Below, one piece after another: positions 33,090 through 41,876 of a stretch of DNA of 64,000 nt (positions are counted from its first letter, which is position 1; each line of letters begins with the position of its first letter). This DNA comes from LC029 sp036676475 (lineage in GTDB: Bacteria > Bacillota > Bacilli > Aneurinibacillales > RAOX-1): contig JAKFCU010000044.1 of NCBI GenBank assembly GCA_036676475.1, positions 1-64,000 of the forward strand. The letters run 5' to 3'. Position numbers and translations under genes: made by a program. Under the pieces are notes generated by a model that did not search any database, was not told where the DNA came from, and saw nothing but the letters and a program-made list of their open reading frames with translations.

Positions 33090-34220
33090 TTAAAAAGATC
33101 TTTCTTCATTTAACCCGTATTGGGCAAAAAATTCATTACGAAAATCCATCAAACGGTCCTCCATTATGGCCTCTCGCACGTTCTCCATCAAGCGAAGGAG
33201 AAAATGCAAATTGTGATAAGAGGTCAGGCGGAGTCCAAATATTTCATCTGCATTAAACAAATGTCGAATATAGGCACGCGTATAATTGCTGCATGTATAA
33301 CAACTGCACTCGGGATCTAGCGGTGTAAAATCCTCCTTGAATTTGGCATTTCGGATTACGAGTCTTCCTTGACTGGTCATACATGTCCCATTTCGAGCAA
33401 TCCTGGTGGGCAGAACACAGTCAAACATATCGATTCCCCGTATCGCACCATCAATCAAGGCATCCGGAGAACCTACCCCCATCAAATACCTAGGCTTATT
33501 AGCCGGCAACAAAGGTACCGTATAATCCAACACCTCATCCATCATAGCCTTGGGCTCTCCCACGCTAAGGCCTCCGATAGCATAGCCAGGAAGATCTAAG
33601 GAAGTAATTTCCTTTGCACTTTGCTCTCGGAGTTCACGGTACATGCCTCCTTGAACAATCCCAAACAGTGCTTGGTCATATGGCCGAGTATGGGCTTTCA
33701 CACATCGTTCCAGCCAACGAGTGGTCCTCTCCAAGGAGCTTTTTACATACTCATATTCAGCCGGATAAGGTGCACATTCATCAAATGCCATCATGATATC
33801 TGCACCAAGGGCATTTTGGATTTCCATAGCTTCCTCTGGGCCAATAAATAGCTTGGCACCGCTTAAATGAGAACGAAAATGAACCCCTTCCTCCTTAATC
33901 TGGCGAAGATTGCTTAAGCTAAAAACCTGAAATCCACCGCTATCTGTCAAGATGGGGCGATCCCAGTTCATAAAGGAATGCAAACCTCCTGCTTTCTTTA
34001 CAATCTCATGCCCTGGGCGCAAAAAAAGATGATAGGTGTTGCTTAAGATAATTTGCGCATCCATTTCCTTCAGCTCTTCCGGACTCATCGCCTTCACTGT
34101 TGCTAATGTTCCAACTGGCATAAAGATAGGTGTTTCAATAATTCCATGGGGAGTATGCAATCGACCTCTACGAGCGCCTGTTTGTTTACAGACTTTTATT
34201 AATTCATATTTTACCGCCAA
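33090..34220 (-). CDS. tgt: tRNA-guanine transglycosylase
   Basis: The protein has 376 residues from a TTG at 34220 (LAVKYELIKVCKQTGARRG), preferred because GGAGG lies 8 bases upstream; the longer frame to 34247 starts before that site. The catalytic Asp regions are DSGGFQVFSL and DMFDCVLPTRIARNGT, and the zinc ligands are CSCYTC plus a downstream His in SYHNLHFLL. It inserts preQ1 at position 34 of GUN-anticodon tRNAs. It follows queA in the same operon. Confidence 0.97.
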   Translation of the reverse strand: MAVKYELIKVCKQTGARRGRLHTPHGIIETPIFMPVGTLATVKAMSPEELKEMDAQIILSNTYHLFLRPGHEIVKKAGGLHSFMNWDRPILTDSGGFQVFSLSNLRQIKEEGVHFRSHLSGAKLFIGPEEAMEIQNALGADIMMAFDECAPYPAEYEYVKSSLERTTRWLERCVKAHTRPYDQALFGIVQGGMYRELREQSAKEITSLDLPGYAIGGLSVGEPKAMMDEVLDYTVPLLPANKPRYLMGVGSPDALIDGAIRGIDMFDCVLPTRIARNGTCMTSQGRLVIRNAKFKEDFTPLDPECSCYTCSNYTRAYIRHLFNADEIFGLRLTSYHNLHFLLRLMENVREAIMEDRLMDFRNEFFAQYGLNEERSF

Positions 34221-34290
34221 AGTAAAATTCCTCCACTCTACAAACATTATACACGAAATGCTAGGTTAGGAAAACCAGCTGATACGTTAG

Positions 34291-35325
34291 TTAAACCATA
34301 AACATGGCATCCCCAAAGCTGAAAAAACGGTATCCTTCCTGAATGGCTTCATGATACGCATGCAAGACGTTCTCTCTTCCGGCAAAGGCACTAACCAGCA
34401 TGACTAGCGTTGATTTGGGAAGATGGAAATTCGTGAGCAGGGCATCTACAATCAAAAAAGAATAACCGGGATAAATAAAAATATCAGTCCATCCGGATGT
34501 TTCCGTCAATTTCCCGCCAGCTTTACGACCGACTGTCTCCAAAGTTCTTGTCGCCGTTGTTCCCACCGCAACCACTCGCTTCCCGCGCTCTTTCGTCGCG
34601 TTAATGAGGTCAGCATCTTCTTTGGAAATTTCATAGTATTCTGCATGCATTTTATGCTCAAGAACATTTTCCACTTGAACCGGACGAAACGTTCCAAGTC
34701 CAACATGCAGGGTGACATAGGCAATATTGACACCTTTACTTTTTATTTGCTGAAGATATTCCTTTGTAAAGTGAAGCCCTGCCGTAGGGGCTGCCGCTGA
34801 TCCTGGGTTTCTGGCAAAGACGGTCTGATAGCGTTCCGCTTCCTCTAATTGTTCCTTAATATATGGAGGAAGAGGCATTTGCCCTAATTCATCGAGAATT
34901 TCATGGAAGATTCCTTCATATTCAAAGCGAATCACTCGTCCACCCGCTTCTGTACTATCCTCGCAAATCCCCGTTAACATTCCTTCTCCAAAAGACAAGA
35001 CCGTTCCTGGCCTGACCTTTTTCCCAGGTTTAACTAATGTTTCCCATCGGTCATCTGTCAATTGCTTGAGTAATAGAAGTTCCACCTTCGCCCCTGTCTC
35101 CTGTTTCACGCCAAAAAGACGGGCCGGAATCACTCGTGTATCATTCAACACGAGCGTGTCTCCCGGCTCTAAATAATGAATCAAATGCGTGAAAGATTCA
35201 TGGCGAACCTCTCCTGTGAGTCGATCAAGCACAAGTAGCCTAGACGAGCTGCGCTCCTTCAGCGGGCTCTGGGCAATCAGCTCATCCGGCAATTCAAAAT
35301 CATAGTCATTTACATTCACGTTCAA
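34291..35325 (-). CDS. queA: S-adenosylmethionine:tRNA ribosyltransferase-isomerase
   Basis: The 344-residue protein has the QueA hallmarks FELPDELIAQSPLKERSSSR at the N terminus and AAPTAGLHFT and TTATRTLE in the body. It transfers and isomerises ribose from SAM to make epoxyqueuosine on tRNA. The start is TTG at 35325 or GTG two codons later; GAGGATGA upstream fits either. It is between the SpoIID-like gene and tgt. Confidence 0.97.
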   Translation of the reverse strand: MNVNVNDYDFELPDELIAQSPLKERSSSRLLVLDRLTGEVRHESFTHLIHYLEPGDTLVLNDTRVIPARLFGVKQETGAKVELLLLKQLTDDRWETLVKPGKKVRPGTVLSFGEGMLTGICEDSTEAGGRVIRFEYEGIFHEILDELGQMPLPPYIKEQLEEAERYQTVFARNPGSAAAPTAGLHFTKEYLQQIKSKGVNIAYVTLHVGLGTFRPVQVENVLEHKMHAEYYEISKEDADLINATKERGKRVVAVGTTATRTLETVGRKAGGKLTETSGWTDIFIYPGYSFLIVDALLTNFHLPKSTLVMLVSAFAGRENVLHAYHEAIQEGYRFFSFGDAMFMV

Positions 35326-35331
35326 TCATCC

Positions 35332-37359
35332 TCAATAGGGTTCTATTAAAATACCTTGATAATAGTGTGACAAAATTTGGGTATAGTCATACCCTTCAAC
35401 GGCCATCATCTTTGCGCCATATTGGGAAAGTCCCATACCGTGACCAAATCCTCTGCCCACAAATCGGTATTGGTAATCTTTCGTTAGGACATTGGCTTGA
35501 TGGTCCTTCCCAATCGCCAAATGAGTGGCTCCCTCCATGGCTTCTGGTTGTTTCTGTGCTCCTGTTAGAACCGAAAGGGGTTCTTGGACCTGACGCTTGA
35601 TCTTAGCCCCATTTGCACCCAGTATAGTATACCCTCCCGTTTCTACTACATCAAATAGTGTACTCCGTAAAGAGCCAAGCGAAAGATTAAAGAGCGATCG
35701 ATAGGCATCAGGATTTTTCACTGAAATGGTCGTTCCATTGGCCTTCATTTCTACTACTCTACCGGATGGCCCTCTTTGGGAAACCTCTAAAGTCGTAACC
35801 GTTGTCCCCAGCTCTAGCATCTGCCGGATCTGTTCGGCCGTATACGGTCCTCGCGACCAAGAGTAGGCATTATCCTCTGCCACCTCTGCCAAGATGGCTA
35901 CTTTTTCCCCTTGGTCTAAACGATTTAGAACTGTATGGTAGGCGGTACTGGGACCTGAGCGGAAATTCAACCCTTGTGTATTCACCTTTCCGTAGTCGAA
36001 TCCTGCCGGATTCTTCTCTTGCAAGGGGGAAATATAATCAGATCGAACAAAGCCATATTGCCCATCTTCTATTCCAATCCAGTACCACTTTGATGCAGCC
36101 TGCTCAGGAAGCTCATCCATACTTTCCACGGTTGCTATATACGGAAGATTATTTCCCCATACTTCTGCTCCTTCCGCGGTTTGCCCCCCTGCATTGGAAT
36201 AATAGAGGGTTTCGATAGGTTTTCCATGATACTGAACAATCAAGTTGGCCGTTTCAGAAACGGCCTTCCTCGTATCTGGACTCTCCTTGCTAACTCCATA
36301 GTAAGCTTGATCGTAAACAGTGTCAGACAAATGGGCAATTCCATACTTTTTTCCACCACCAATAACTCTGGTTCTGGCTAGAATAGCTTGGGCCTTTAGT
36401 GCTTCCATTGGCCAACCTTGGTACCCCATCTCTGAACCTACGACAGAATAAAGATAATGCTCCAAGGGTAATTCATTAATTAGCGAAAAGGCCTGGTTGT
36501 AAACTGAAAATTCCATGTTTCCACGGTAAACCCGGCCTTCTCTCTCCATGATTTTCAATGTGCCTTCTGCCTGACTGGGTTGGGCTTGCATGGTAGTATT
36601 CGGTGAAAAGTAGAAATGATAGATCGTTTCCGGAGAATATGCGCTTTCTCTTACTAACACATAAGGCGATGTTAAGGAAGTTTCTTGGATGGTATCTGCT
36701 GCAACAAGCGTTTTAAGCTTTTCCTTCAACGGAATAAGGCTTTGCTTCGTTTCTTCATTCCCGATCCAAACGCGATAGCCTAAGGATGAGTCCATGGGAA
36801 TAACAGCTTGGGCTTCAAGCCCCTTCCCTGCTAATTCCGTCGCTTTAGCCAGAGCTTCCGTTAAATTGGCAAACTTGCCGATATCAAGACGATACGTTCC
36901 CTTCACAACAGGAATGAAGGCTATGCTTTGCTCAATTTGCCGTTTAGCCGTCTCCATGGTCTCTAGATTAAGATAGGGTCCTGAAACAACCTGGAATCGA
37001 TCTCCTCGTATGATAATTTCACAAGTGATCTTGCTCTGACTGAGCTGTTGGGTAATACGCTGGGCATCTATTAACTGTGCCGTCTCCCGAATGAGAAGAT
37101 AGGCAGCATCCGGACTCACCCGAAATGACTCTAAAGCCTTGCCTTGATAGATGGGGGTATCCTTGTCTCCCATCAGCTTAAAAGCCTGCTGACTCTCTAC
37201 TGTTATAACGGGAACCGTCCCCCTATAGCCCTTACCCGTATCAATAAAAAGAGCCACCCGGACAAGTTCATCTTGATCCCTTGCTTGAACAGGCAAGGAA
37301 AATAAATGGATGAACAGGGTCCAAAGGAGGATCCATGCGACAGCTTTCTTTTGTTTCAT
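35332..37359 (-). CDS. SpoIID/LytB-domain protein with SPOR-like region and inserted SH3 domain
   Basis: About 675 residues from MKQKKAVAWILLW, a signal peptide; the frame is open 18 codons further upstream. Residues 60-240 carry two SPOR-like repeats. The SpoIID domain begins LPLEHYLYSVVGSEM, with the catalytic Glu expected in VVGSEM, and continues through ALKAQAILARTRVI to YYSNAGGQTAEGAEVW. It closes at the C terminus with GRGFGHGMGLSQYGAKMMA. Between the halves is an SH3b-like insert (LNFRSGPSTAYHTVL). SpoIID is a lytic transglycosylase acting on denuded glycans during engulfment; SPOR domains bind the same glycans, so the combination makes sense. It is in the ruv-queA-tgt operon, so expression may be vegetative. 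Confidence 0.85.
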   Translation of the reverse strand: MKQKKAVAWILLWTLFIHLFSLPVQARDQDELVRVALFIDTGKGYRGTVPVITVESQQAFKLMGDKDTPIYQGKALESFRVSPDAAYLLIRETAQLIDAQRITQQLSQSKITCEIIIRGDRFQVVSGPYLNLETMETAKRQIEQSIAFIPVVKGTYRLDIGKFANLTEALAKATELAGKGLEAQAVIPMDSSLGYRVWIGNEETKQSLIPLKEKLKTLVAADTIQETSLTSPYVLVRESAYSPETIYHFYFSPNTTMQAQPSQAEGTLKIMEREGRVYRGNMEFSVYNQAFSLINELPLEHYLYSVVGSEMGYQGWPMEALKAQAILARTRVIGGGKKYGIAHLSDTVYDQAYYGVSKESPDTRKAVSETANLIVQYHGKPIETLYYSNAGGQTAEGAEVWGNNLPYIATVESMDELPEQAASKWYWIGIEDGQYGFVRSDYISPLQEKNPAGFDYGKVNTQGLNFRSGPSTAYHTVLNRLDQGEKVAILAEVAEDNAYSWSRGPYTAEQIRQMLELGTTVTTLEVSQRGPSGRVVEMKANGTTISVKNPDAYRSLFNLSLGSLRSTLFDVVETGGYTILGANGAKIKRQVQEPLSVLTGAQKQPEAMEGATHLAIGKDHQANVLTKDYQYRFVGRGFGHGMGLSQYGAKMMAVEGYDYTQILSHYYQGILIEPY

Positions 37360-37431
37360 GAAACCTAATTCCATCCCTTCTATCGAATCTACTAAATAAA
37401 CTTTTTTCGACAAGAAGGGAAGATATCCTGC

Positions 37432-37650
37432 TTATTTAAACAAACGAATTAAATAAAATAGTAAGGATAAAACCACACTGAACAAAATGCTGGTCATGAG
37501 TGGAAAATAAAAGCGGAAGTTTTCCTTTTCGACGACGATATCCCCTGGCAACCGACCTAGATGAAGAAATCTTCCTCCAAATTGCCAGATTAATCCCATC
37601 GCGACTATAATCAAACCGAAAATCACCAAAAGCTTGGCAATCGGATTCAT
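37432..37650 (-). CDS. DUF2905 small membrane protein
   Basis: The 72-residue protein has two helices (KLLVIFGLIIVAMGLIWQF and PLMTSILFSVVLSLLFYLI) separated by LPGDIVVEKENFRFYFP, the DUF2905 signature. It is widely found next to ruvB. Function is unknown. Its start codon overlaps the ruvB stop by 1 bp. Confidence 0.85.
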   Translation of the reverse strand: MNPIAKLLVIFGLIIVAMGLIWQFGGRFLHLGRLPGDIVVEKENFRFYFPLMTSILFSVVLSLLFYLIRLFK

Positions 37651-38648
37651 CAGGTTGGCACCTCCCGGTGAAAATGCTGATAAGCTTGAGGGGTTGCTAC
37701 TCTGCCTCTCGGTGTACGTTGCAAAAATCCAATTTGCAAAAGATAGGGTTCATATACATCTTCAATGGTATGCGATTCTTCCCCGATCGTTGCAGCAATC
37801 GTGTCCAGACCAACAGGGCCCCCGCGAAACTTATCAATGATTCCTAGTATAAGCTTAGAATCGATATGATCCAAGCCGAGGCGATCCACCTGAATGCGCT
37901 CTAATGCCTCTGCGGCTAATTTTTCAGTAATTTTTCCGTCCCCCTTTACCTGAGCAAAATCGCGAACCCGTTTGAGCAAGCGATTAGCTATTCGGGGGGT
38001 TCCACGTGAACGCATAGCTAATTCTGTAGCCGCATCCGGAGCAATCGCCACCTGAAGAATGTCAGCAGCACGTGTTACAATGTAACTAAGCTCTTCTATC
38101 CGATAATACTCAAGACGGCTCACAACCCCAAATCGGTCCCGTAAAGGGGCCGATAAAAGTCCAGCACGTGTGGTTGCCCCGATTAAAGTAAAAGGAGGCA
38201 AATCAAGTCGAACAGATCTGGCACTTGGACCTTTTCCTATAATAATATCCAGAGCAAAATCCTCCATCGCAGGGTACAGCACTTCTTCCACGCTTCGATG
38301 CAATCGATGAATCTCATCGATAAACAAAACATCTCCCTGCTGCAGATTTGTTAAAATGGCTGCCAAGTCTCCCGGTCGCTCAATGGCAGGACCGGATGTG
38401 GTCCGCAGATTCACTCCTAGCTCGTTAGCAATAATGGTGGATAACGTAGTTTTACCTAGCCCTGGCGGTCCATAAAGCAATACATGATCCAGGGGCTCTT
38501 TACGCATTTTAGCCGCTTCAATATAAATTTTCAGGTTTTCTTTTACCTGTTTTTGCCCAATATATTCATTCAGATAACGCGGTCGGAGGCTGAAGTCCGT
38601 CCCTAAATCCTCTTCAGACATTTGAGCTGAAATAATTCGATCGTCCAT
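37650..38648 (-). CDS. ruvB: Holliday junction branch migration DNA helicase RuvB
   Basis: The 332-residue AAA+ motor has Walker A GPPGLGKTT, Walker B LFIDEIHRL, sensor region IGATTRAG and the C-terminal winged-helix domain with RTPRGRVAT. It drives branch migration with RuvA. It lies 17 bp after ruvA. Confidence 0.98.
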   Translation of the reverse strand: MDDRIISAQMSEEDLGTDFSLRPRYLNEYIGQKQVKENLKIYIEAAKMRKEPLDHVLLYGPPGLGKTTLSTIIANELGVNLRTTSGPAIERPGDLAAILTNLQQGDVLFIDEIHRLHRSVEEVLYPAMEDFALDIIIGKGPSARSVRLDLPPFTLIGATTRAGLLSAPLRDRFGVVSRLEYYRIEELSYIVTRAADILQVAIAPDAATELAMRSRGTPRIANRLLKRVRDFAQVKGDGKITEKLAAEALERIQVDRLGLDHIDSKLILGIIDKFRGGPVGLDTIAATIGEESHTIEDVYEPYLLQIGFLQRTPRGRVATPQAYQHFHREVPT

Positions 38649-38665
38649 TTCTTCCCCCTTCCCTT

Positions 38666-39301
38666 CTATTTAGAACTAATAAATAGCTGTAGTGCCTTCT
38701 TAATCAGCTCTTCCGTGGAAACTTTTTCCCCTTTTAGTTTGGCCATTACCTTTTGGACTTCTGCATCACTGTATCCAAGGGATTTTAAGGCTTCGCCTGC
38801 TTCTGTATGAGGAGATAGGGCAGCCTCATCCTGATCACCTGCAAACAATCCCTCTTCCCCCCAATCGACCGCCATTTCTTCCATACTGACCACTTTGGCA
38901 AACTCTTTAAGCTTATCCTTTAAATCTAACACGATGCGGCCAGCCGTTTTCTTTCCGATTCCGGGAAACTTGGTCAGGAAGCCCACATCTTCCCTTTGCA
39001 CAGCAGCTACAATTTGGGCAGGTACCGCAGCCGCTAGGATAGCAAGAGCCCCTTTGGGCCCGATACCTGAAACATCTATTAATTTACGAAACAGATTTCG
39101 TTCTTCGCGAGTGGCAAATCCGAATAAATGAGTCGCATCCTCCCTCACATAGTAATGAGTAAAGATCTTCTTGGTCTCTGTTACCTTGTAAATATAGGGG
39201 TTTGGACAGAAAATGCGATAGCCAATCCCTTGGCTAGTTCCCAGAATGACTGAATCTGATTCTGTATATTCTACTCGTCCTTCGATAAAATCAATCATCA
39301 T
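38666..39301 (-). CDS. ruvA: Holliday junction branch migration protein RuvA
   Basis: The 211-residue protein has an N-terminal OB fold (MIDFIEGRVEY), tandem helix-hairpin-helix motifs (DVSGIGPKGALAIL and FPGIGKKTAGRIVLDLKDKL) and a C-terminal domain III (SLGYSDAEVQKVM) that binds RuvB. It begins 3 bp after the ruvC stop. Confidence 0.98.
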   Translation of the reverse strand: MMIDFIEGRVEYTESDSVILGTSQGIGYRIFCPNPYIYKVTETKKIFTHYYVREDATHLFGFATREERNLFRKLIDVSGIGPKGALAILAAAVPAQIVAAVQREDVGFLTKFPGIGKKTAGRIVLDLKDKLKEFAKVVSMEEMAVDWGEEGLFAGDQDEAALSPHTEAGEALKSLGYSDAEVQKVMAKLKGEKVSTEELIKKALQLFISSK

Positions 39302-39304
39302 TTC

Positions 39305-39796
39305 TTACCCCTTTATCAAATTTTGAAGTTGCGAAGAATGGGCATGGGTGATAGCTATTCCCAATGCATCGGCTACATCATCCGGTTTGGGAGCCTTGGC
39401 CAATCCGAGCAAGAGCTTCACCATTTCTTGAATCTGCCGTTTTTCTGCTTGTCCATATCCCACTACCGCTTGCTTGACCTGTAGGGGTGTATATTCAAAT
39501 ACTGGAATGGCTGCTTCCTCTGCCGTCAATACGATGACTCCTCTTGCCTGCCCTACTGAAAAGGCAGTGGTTACATTCCGGTTGAAAAATAGCTTTTCTA
39601 CTGCCATGACTTGAGGCTGATACTGTGTCAGCAAACTAGTCATCGCATCATAAATTTGCTTTAATCGCAGAGGCTCAGGTGTATGAGCTTCTGTTTTTAT
39701 GCAACCATACTGGATGGGAACTAGCCTGCTTCCCTGCTTTTCAACAATTCCAAAGCCTACAATGGCTATTCCGGGATCTATGCCGATAACTCTCAC
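39305..39796 (-). CDS. ruvC: Crossover junction endodeoxyribonuclease RuvC
   Basis: The 163-residue RNase H-fold resolvase has catalytic acids in IGIDPGIAIVGFG (Asp7-like), AVEKLFF (Glu) and KPDDVADALGIA (two Asp near the C terminus). First gene of the ruvCAB run. B. subtilis itself lacks ruvC and uses RecU, so its presence with spore genes fits other Bacillales branches such as Paenibacillaceae. Confidence 0.96.
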   Translation of the reverse strand: MRVIGIDPGIAIVGFGIVEKQGSRLVPIQYGCIKTEAHTPEPLRLKQIYDAMTSLLTQYQPQVMAVEKLFFNRNVTTAFSVGQARGVIVLTAEEAAIPVFEYTPLQVKQAVVGYGQAEKRQIQEMVKLLLGLAKAPKPDDVADALGIAITHAHSSQLQNLIKG

Positions 39797-39886
39797 GTAA
39801 TACCTCCGTACTTTTATTGTTCATCCTATTCTACTACAATCCCGGAAATACGAACATACGCTTTTTGTTTTTAGGTCAAGAGAAAT

Positions 39887-39917
39887 AGAAAAACAGCTTG
39901 CTACTCGACAAGCTGTT
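39887..39917 (-). terminator. Terminator of bofC
   Basis: On the minus strand AACAGCTTG and CAAGCTGTT form a 9-bp stem with an 8-base loop, followed by TTTCT. It lies about 10 bp after the bofC stop. Confidence 0.75.
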
Positions 39918-39927
39918 CATCCCTTTA

Positions 39928-40542
39928 TTATTCAGTTTCTTGTGTATGGATGATTCCGTCCACATATTCTCCGTATGTAGATAATATACTGTTGTATTCT
40001 GCAAGATCATGAATGCGAATTCCTTGTTTCAATAAAGTCAAATCATTTTGCGGAAGGGCGGATTCCAATTTATGCGTGTCAATCTGGAAAAAGGTTTGAA
40101 TCACCTTTTCTTCCTTTGGAGGGCCTTCAAACAAAGTTAATATTCCATTTTCAGTGAGGCCAAAATATCCATTTTCCCGGCAGACCGGTGCTAAATCATG
40201 AACCCATTTTTTGAATACAAAACGATTCTCTTGTTGTGAAACCAATTCCCAGTCCTGATAATCCAGATAGATTTGATCTAAGGAAGGCACCATTTTCGTC
40301 ACCTTTTCTTCCACTTCAGTGCCGCAAACAAATGTTTTTTGCAGGGTCAAACTAACTTCTTGCTGAGCGAAAACCGCCTGAAGCATGTCCGCCTTGTTGG
40401 AAAGTGAAGCTTCCATTTCAGACTGCTGATTGTTCGATCTATTCATCATCAACCAGGTTAAACCGAGGATCAGCGCAATGGCAAGGGCACTAACAAATCC
40501 AAGAAATAAACCAGGGGACTTGTTTGTTGTTTTTTTCCACAT
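39928..40542 (-). CDS. bofC: BofC, intercompartmental regulator of sigma-K checkpoint
   Basis: The 204-residue protein has an N-terminal membrane segment (LFLGFVSALAIALILGLTWLM) and a secreted part with VSLTLQKTFVCGTEVEE, conserved in BofC, and GYFGLTENGILTLFEG. In B. subtilis it is made in the forespore and inhibits SpoIVB, delaying pro-sigma-K processing. The spoIVFA/spoIVFB targets of this pathway are also in this window. Monocistronic. Confidence 0.88.
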   Translation of the reverse strand: MWKKTTNKSPGLFLGFVSALAIALILGLTWLMMNRSNNQQSEMEASLSNKADMLQAVFAQQEVSLTLQKTFVCGTEVEEKVTKMVPSLDQIYLDYQDWELVSQQENRFVFKKWVHDLAPVCRENGYFGLTENGILTLFEGPPKEEKVIQTFFQIDTHKLESALPQNDLTLLKQGIRIHDLAEYNSILSTYGEYVDGIIHTQETE

Positions 40543-40613
40543 AAATACCCCTTCTTTGTTTTTATTAACATTTATTCACAATTTATAGGAATGGTATACC
40601 TATTAAATGCCTA

Positions 40614-40635
40614 CAAAAAAAGAGGCAAGCCCTCT
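40614..40635 (-). terminator. Short terminator after the ysxE-like gene
   Basis: On the minus strand AGAGG and CCTCT form a 5-bp stem around GCTTG, followed by seven T. The stem is short but the T-run is good; it lies about 45 bp after the stop. Confidence 0.55.
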
Positions 40636-40680
40636 AGCCTATGCAAACTTTTCGGGCAGCCTCATACTTCCTCCTTCACA

Positions 40681-41703
40681 TCATACTACGATAGATGAGT
40701 CACTATGATTTTCAAAGTAATAAAAGTGCTCGCATCCTTGAAAAAATCTTGTTCTTTCCGGCCAATTTTTCATAATCATGGTCAAATAGGCATCGATCTT
40801 TTTGGAGACCAATCCCGATCTCCCTTCGTACAGTCCAATCACTTCCCGCATAAAGTTATCCGGATAACGCAGAAGTAAATAAGTTAAAGCAGATTGCGCT
40901 TCTGTAAGAGAGGAACTTAATTGGTATTGCTCTAAGATTTTAGCAAATATATCAAATCTCCATTCCTGCTCATCTAAGGCGCGATTAACCATTTGGATCA
41001 AGTCCACTAACGGAGTATCATACGTGGCCGTATCATAGTCGATCAAATACGTTTTGCTTCCGATCAGAAAATTGTGACTGGCCAAATCGCGGTGAGCCAC
41101 ACATTGATTCTGTAACGCCAGATTATATTCTTCAGCCAACGGAGACCGCCTGGCTATATCAAGGGATTTATGAGCCTCTTGCAGGATGAACGGTGAAAAG
41201 CGAACGATTTTTTTCTCCAAGGTACCTAGAGAATGGCTTCTTTTCATTCTTTCGATGATTTTCGAATACCGCTGAAGTCGATCCTCCCATTTATCTATAA
41301 CAGGTGCTGATTCGGTTTCGAATACTGGACCGCCCTTAATCCCCTTGGCATGCCGGTGAAACTCTCCCAAACAGTACACCGTCTGCAGAATGTCATACAT
41401 ACTCTCATATTGGGCATCGCGCCCTTTAATCGGCTTAATGGCTACATAATATTTCCCATTTAGAAAAAAAAACGGCCGATTCTCTCTTGTATAAATGTAT
41501 TCTAAAGTCTGGTCAAACCCCTTGCTTATCAATTGCTCAGAAAGAGAAACTACCCATTCTGCTCTGGCCTGCGAAGTGTACCCTTTGATGAATAGTGGAC
41601 CTTTGTTCGTTTCTAGCAGAAGTGCCTTCCTCCTGCTTCTTGCTGACTTCACTTGACATCTCCACTGCTGCTGAATCATTTGAGCCAGTTGAACCTCCAT
41701 CAT
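40681..41703 (-). CDS. Spore coat kinase-like protein (CotS/YsxE/YutH family)
   Basis: The 340-residue protein has the aminoglycoside-phosphotransferase/CotS fold. The catalytic loop is HRDLASHNFLIG and the metal-binding segment YLIDYDTATYDTPLVDL. The family is found in spore coats, and kinase activity is mostly unproven. The gene lies beside safA, as ysxE lies beside spoVID in B. subtilis, which supports a coat role. It is separated from safA by one copy of the dispersed repeat. Confidence 0.85.
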   Translation of the reverse strand: MMEVQLAQMIQQQWRCQVKSARSRRKALLLETNKGPLFIKGYTSQARAEWVVSLSEQLISKGFDQTLEYIYTRENRPFFFLNGKYYVAIKPIKGRDAQYESMYDILQTVYCLGEFHRHAKGIKGGPVFETESAPVIDKWEDRLQRYSKIIERMKRSHSLGTLEKKIVRFSPFILQEAHKSLDIARRSPLAEEYNLALQNQCVAHRDLASHNFLIGSKTYLIDYDTATYDTPLVDLIQMVNRALDEQEWRFDIFAKILEQYQLSSSLTEAQSALTYLLLRYPDNFMREVIGLYEGRSGLVSKKIDAYLTMIMKNWPERTRFFQGCEHFYYFENHSDSSIVV

Positions 41704-41724
41704 AGACAGCTCCTTTAGGTTTGT

Positions 41725-41776
41725 AAGAAAGCTACTAGCGTAGCCTTATGCGTATAATACTTTCCGATAAGTATAA
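41725..41776 (+). repeat. Dispersed hairpin repeat, copy 4
   Basis: The copy reads AAGAAAGCTACTAGCGTAGC, then CTTATGCGTATAATAC and TTTCCGATAAGTATAAG. Both stem-loops are intact (GCTAC/GTAGC and ATACTT/AAGTAT). It lies between the ysxE-like gene start and safA. Confidence 0.85.
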
Positions 41777-41841
41777 GAAATACTTGTATTGTAGTCCATT
41801 CGAAGAAGTAGTCGAGCTCATCATTGAGCGGAAAGCAGGAA

Positions 41842-41865
41842 GGGCCACCTTTGTCAGGTAGCCCA
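41842..41865 (-). terminator. Possible terminator of safA
   Basis: On the minus strand GGGCTACCT pairs with AGGTGGCCC around a short loop, followed by TTCCTGC. The T-run is poor, so termination is tentative. Confidence 0.4.
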
Positions 41866-41876
41866 TTGATCCATTC

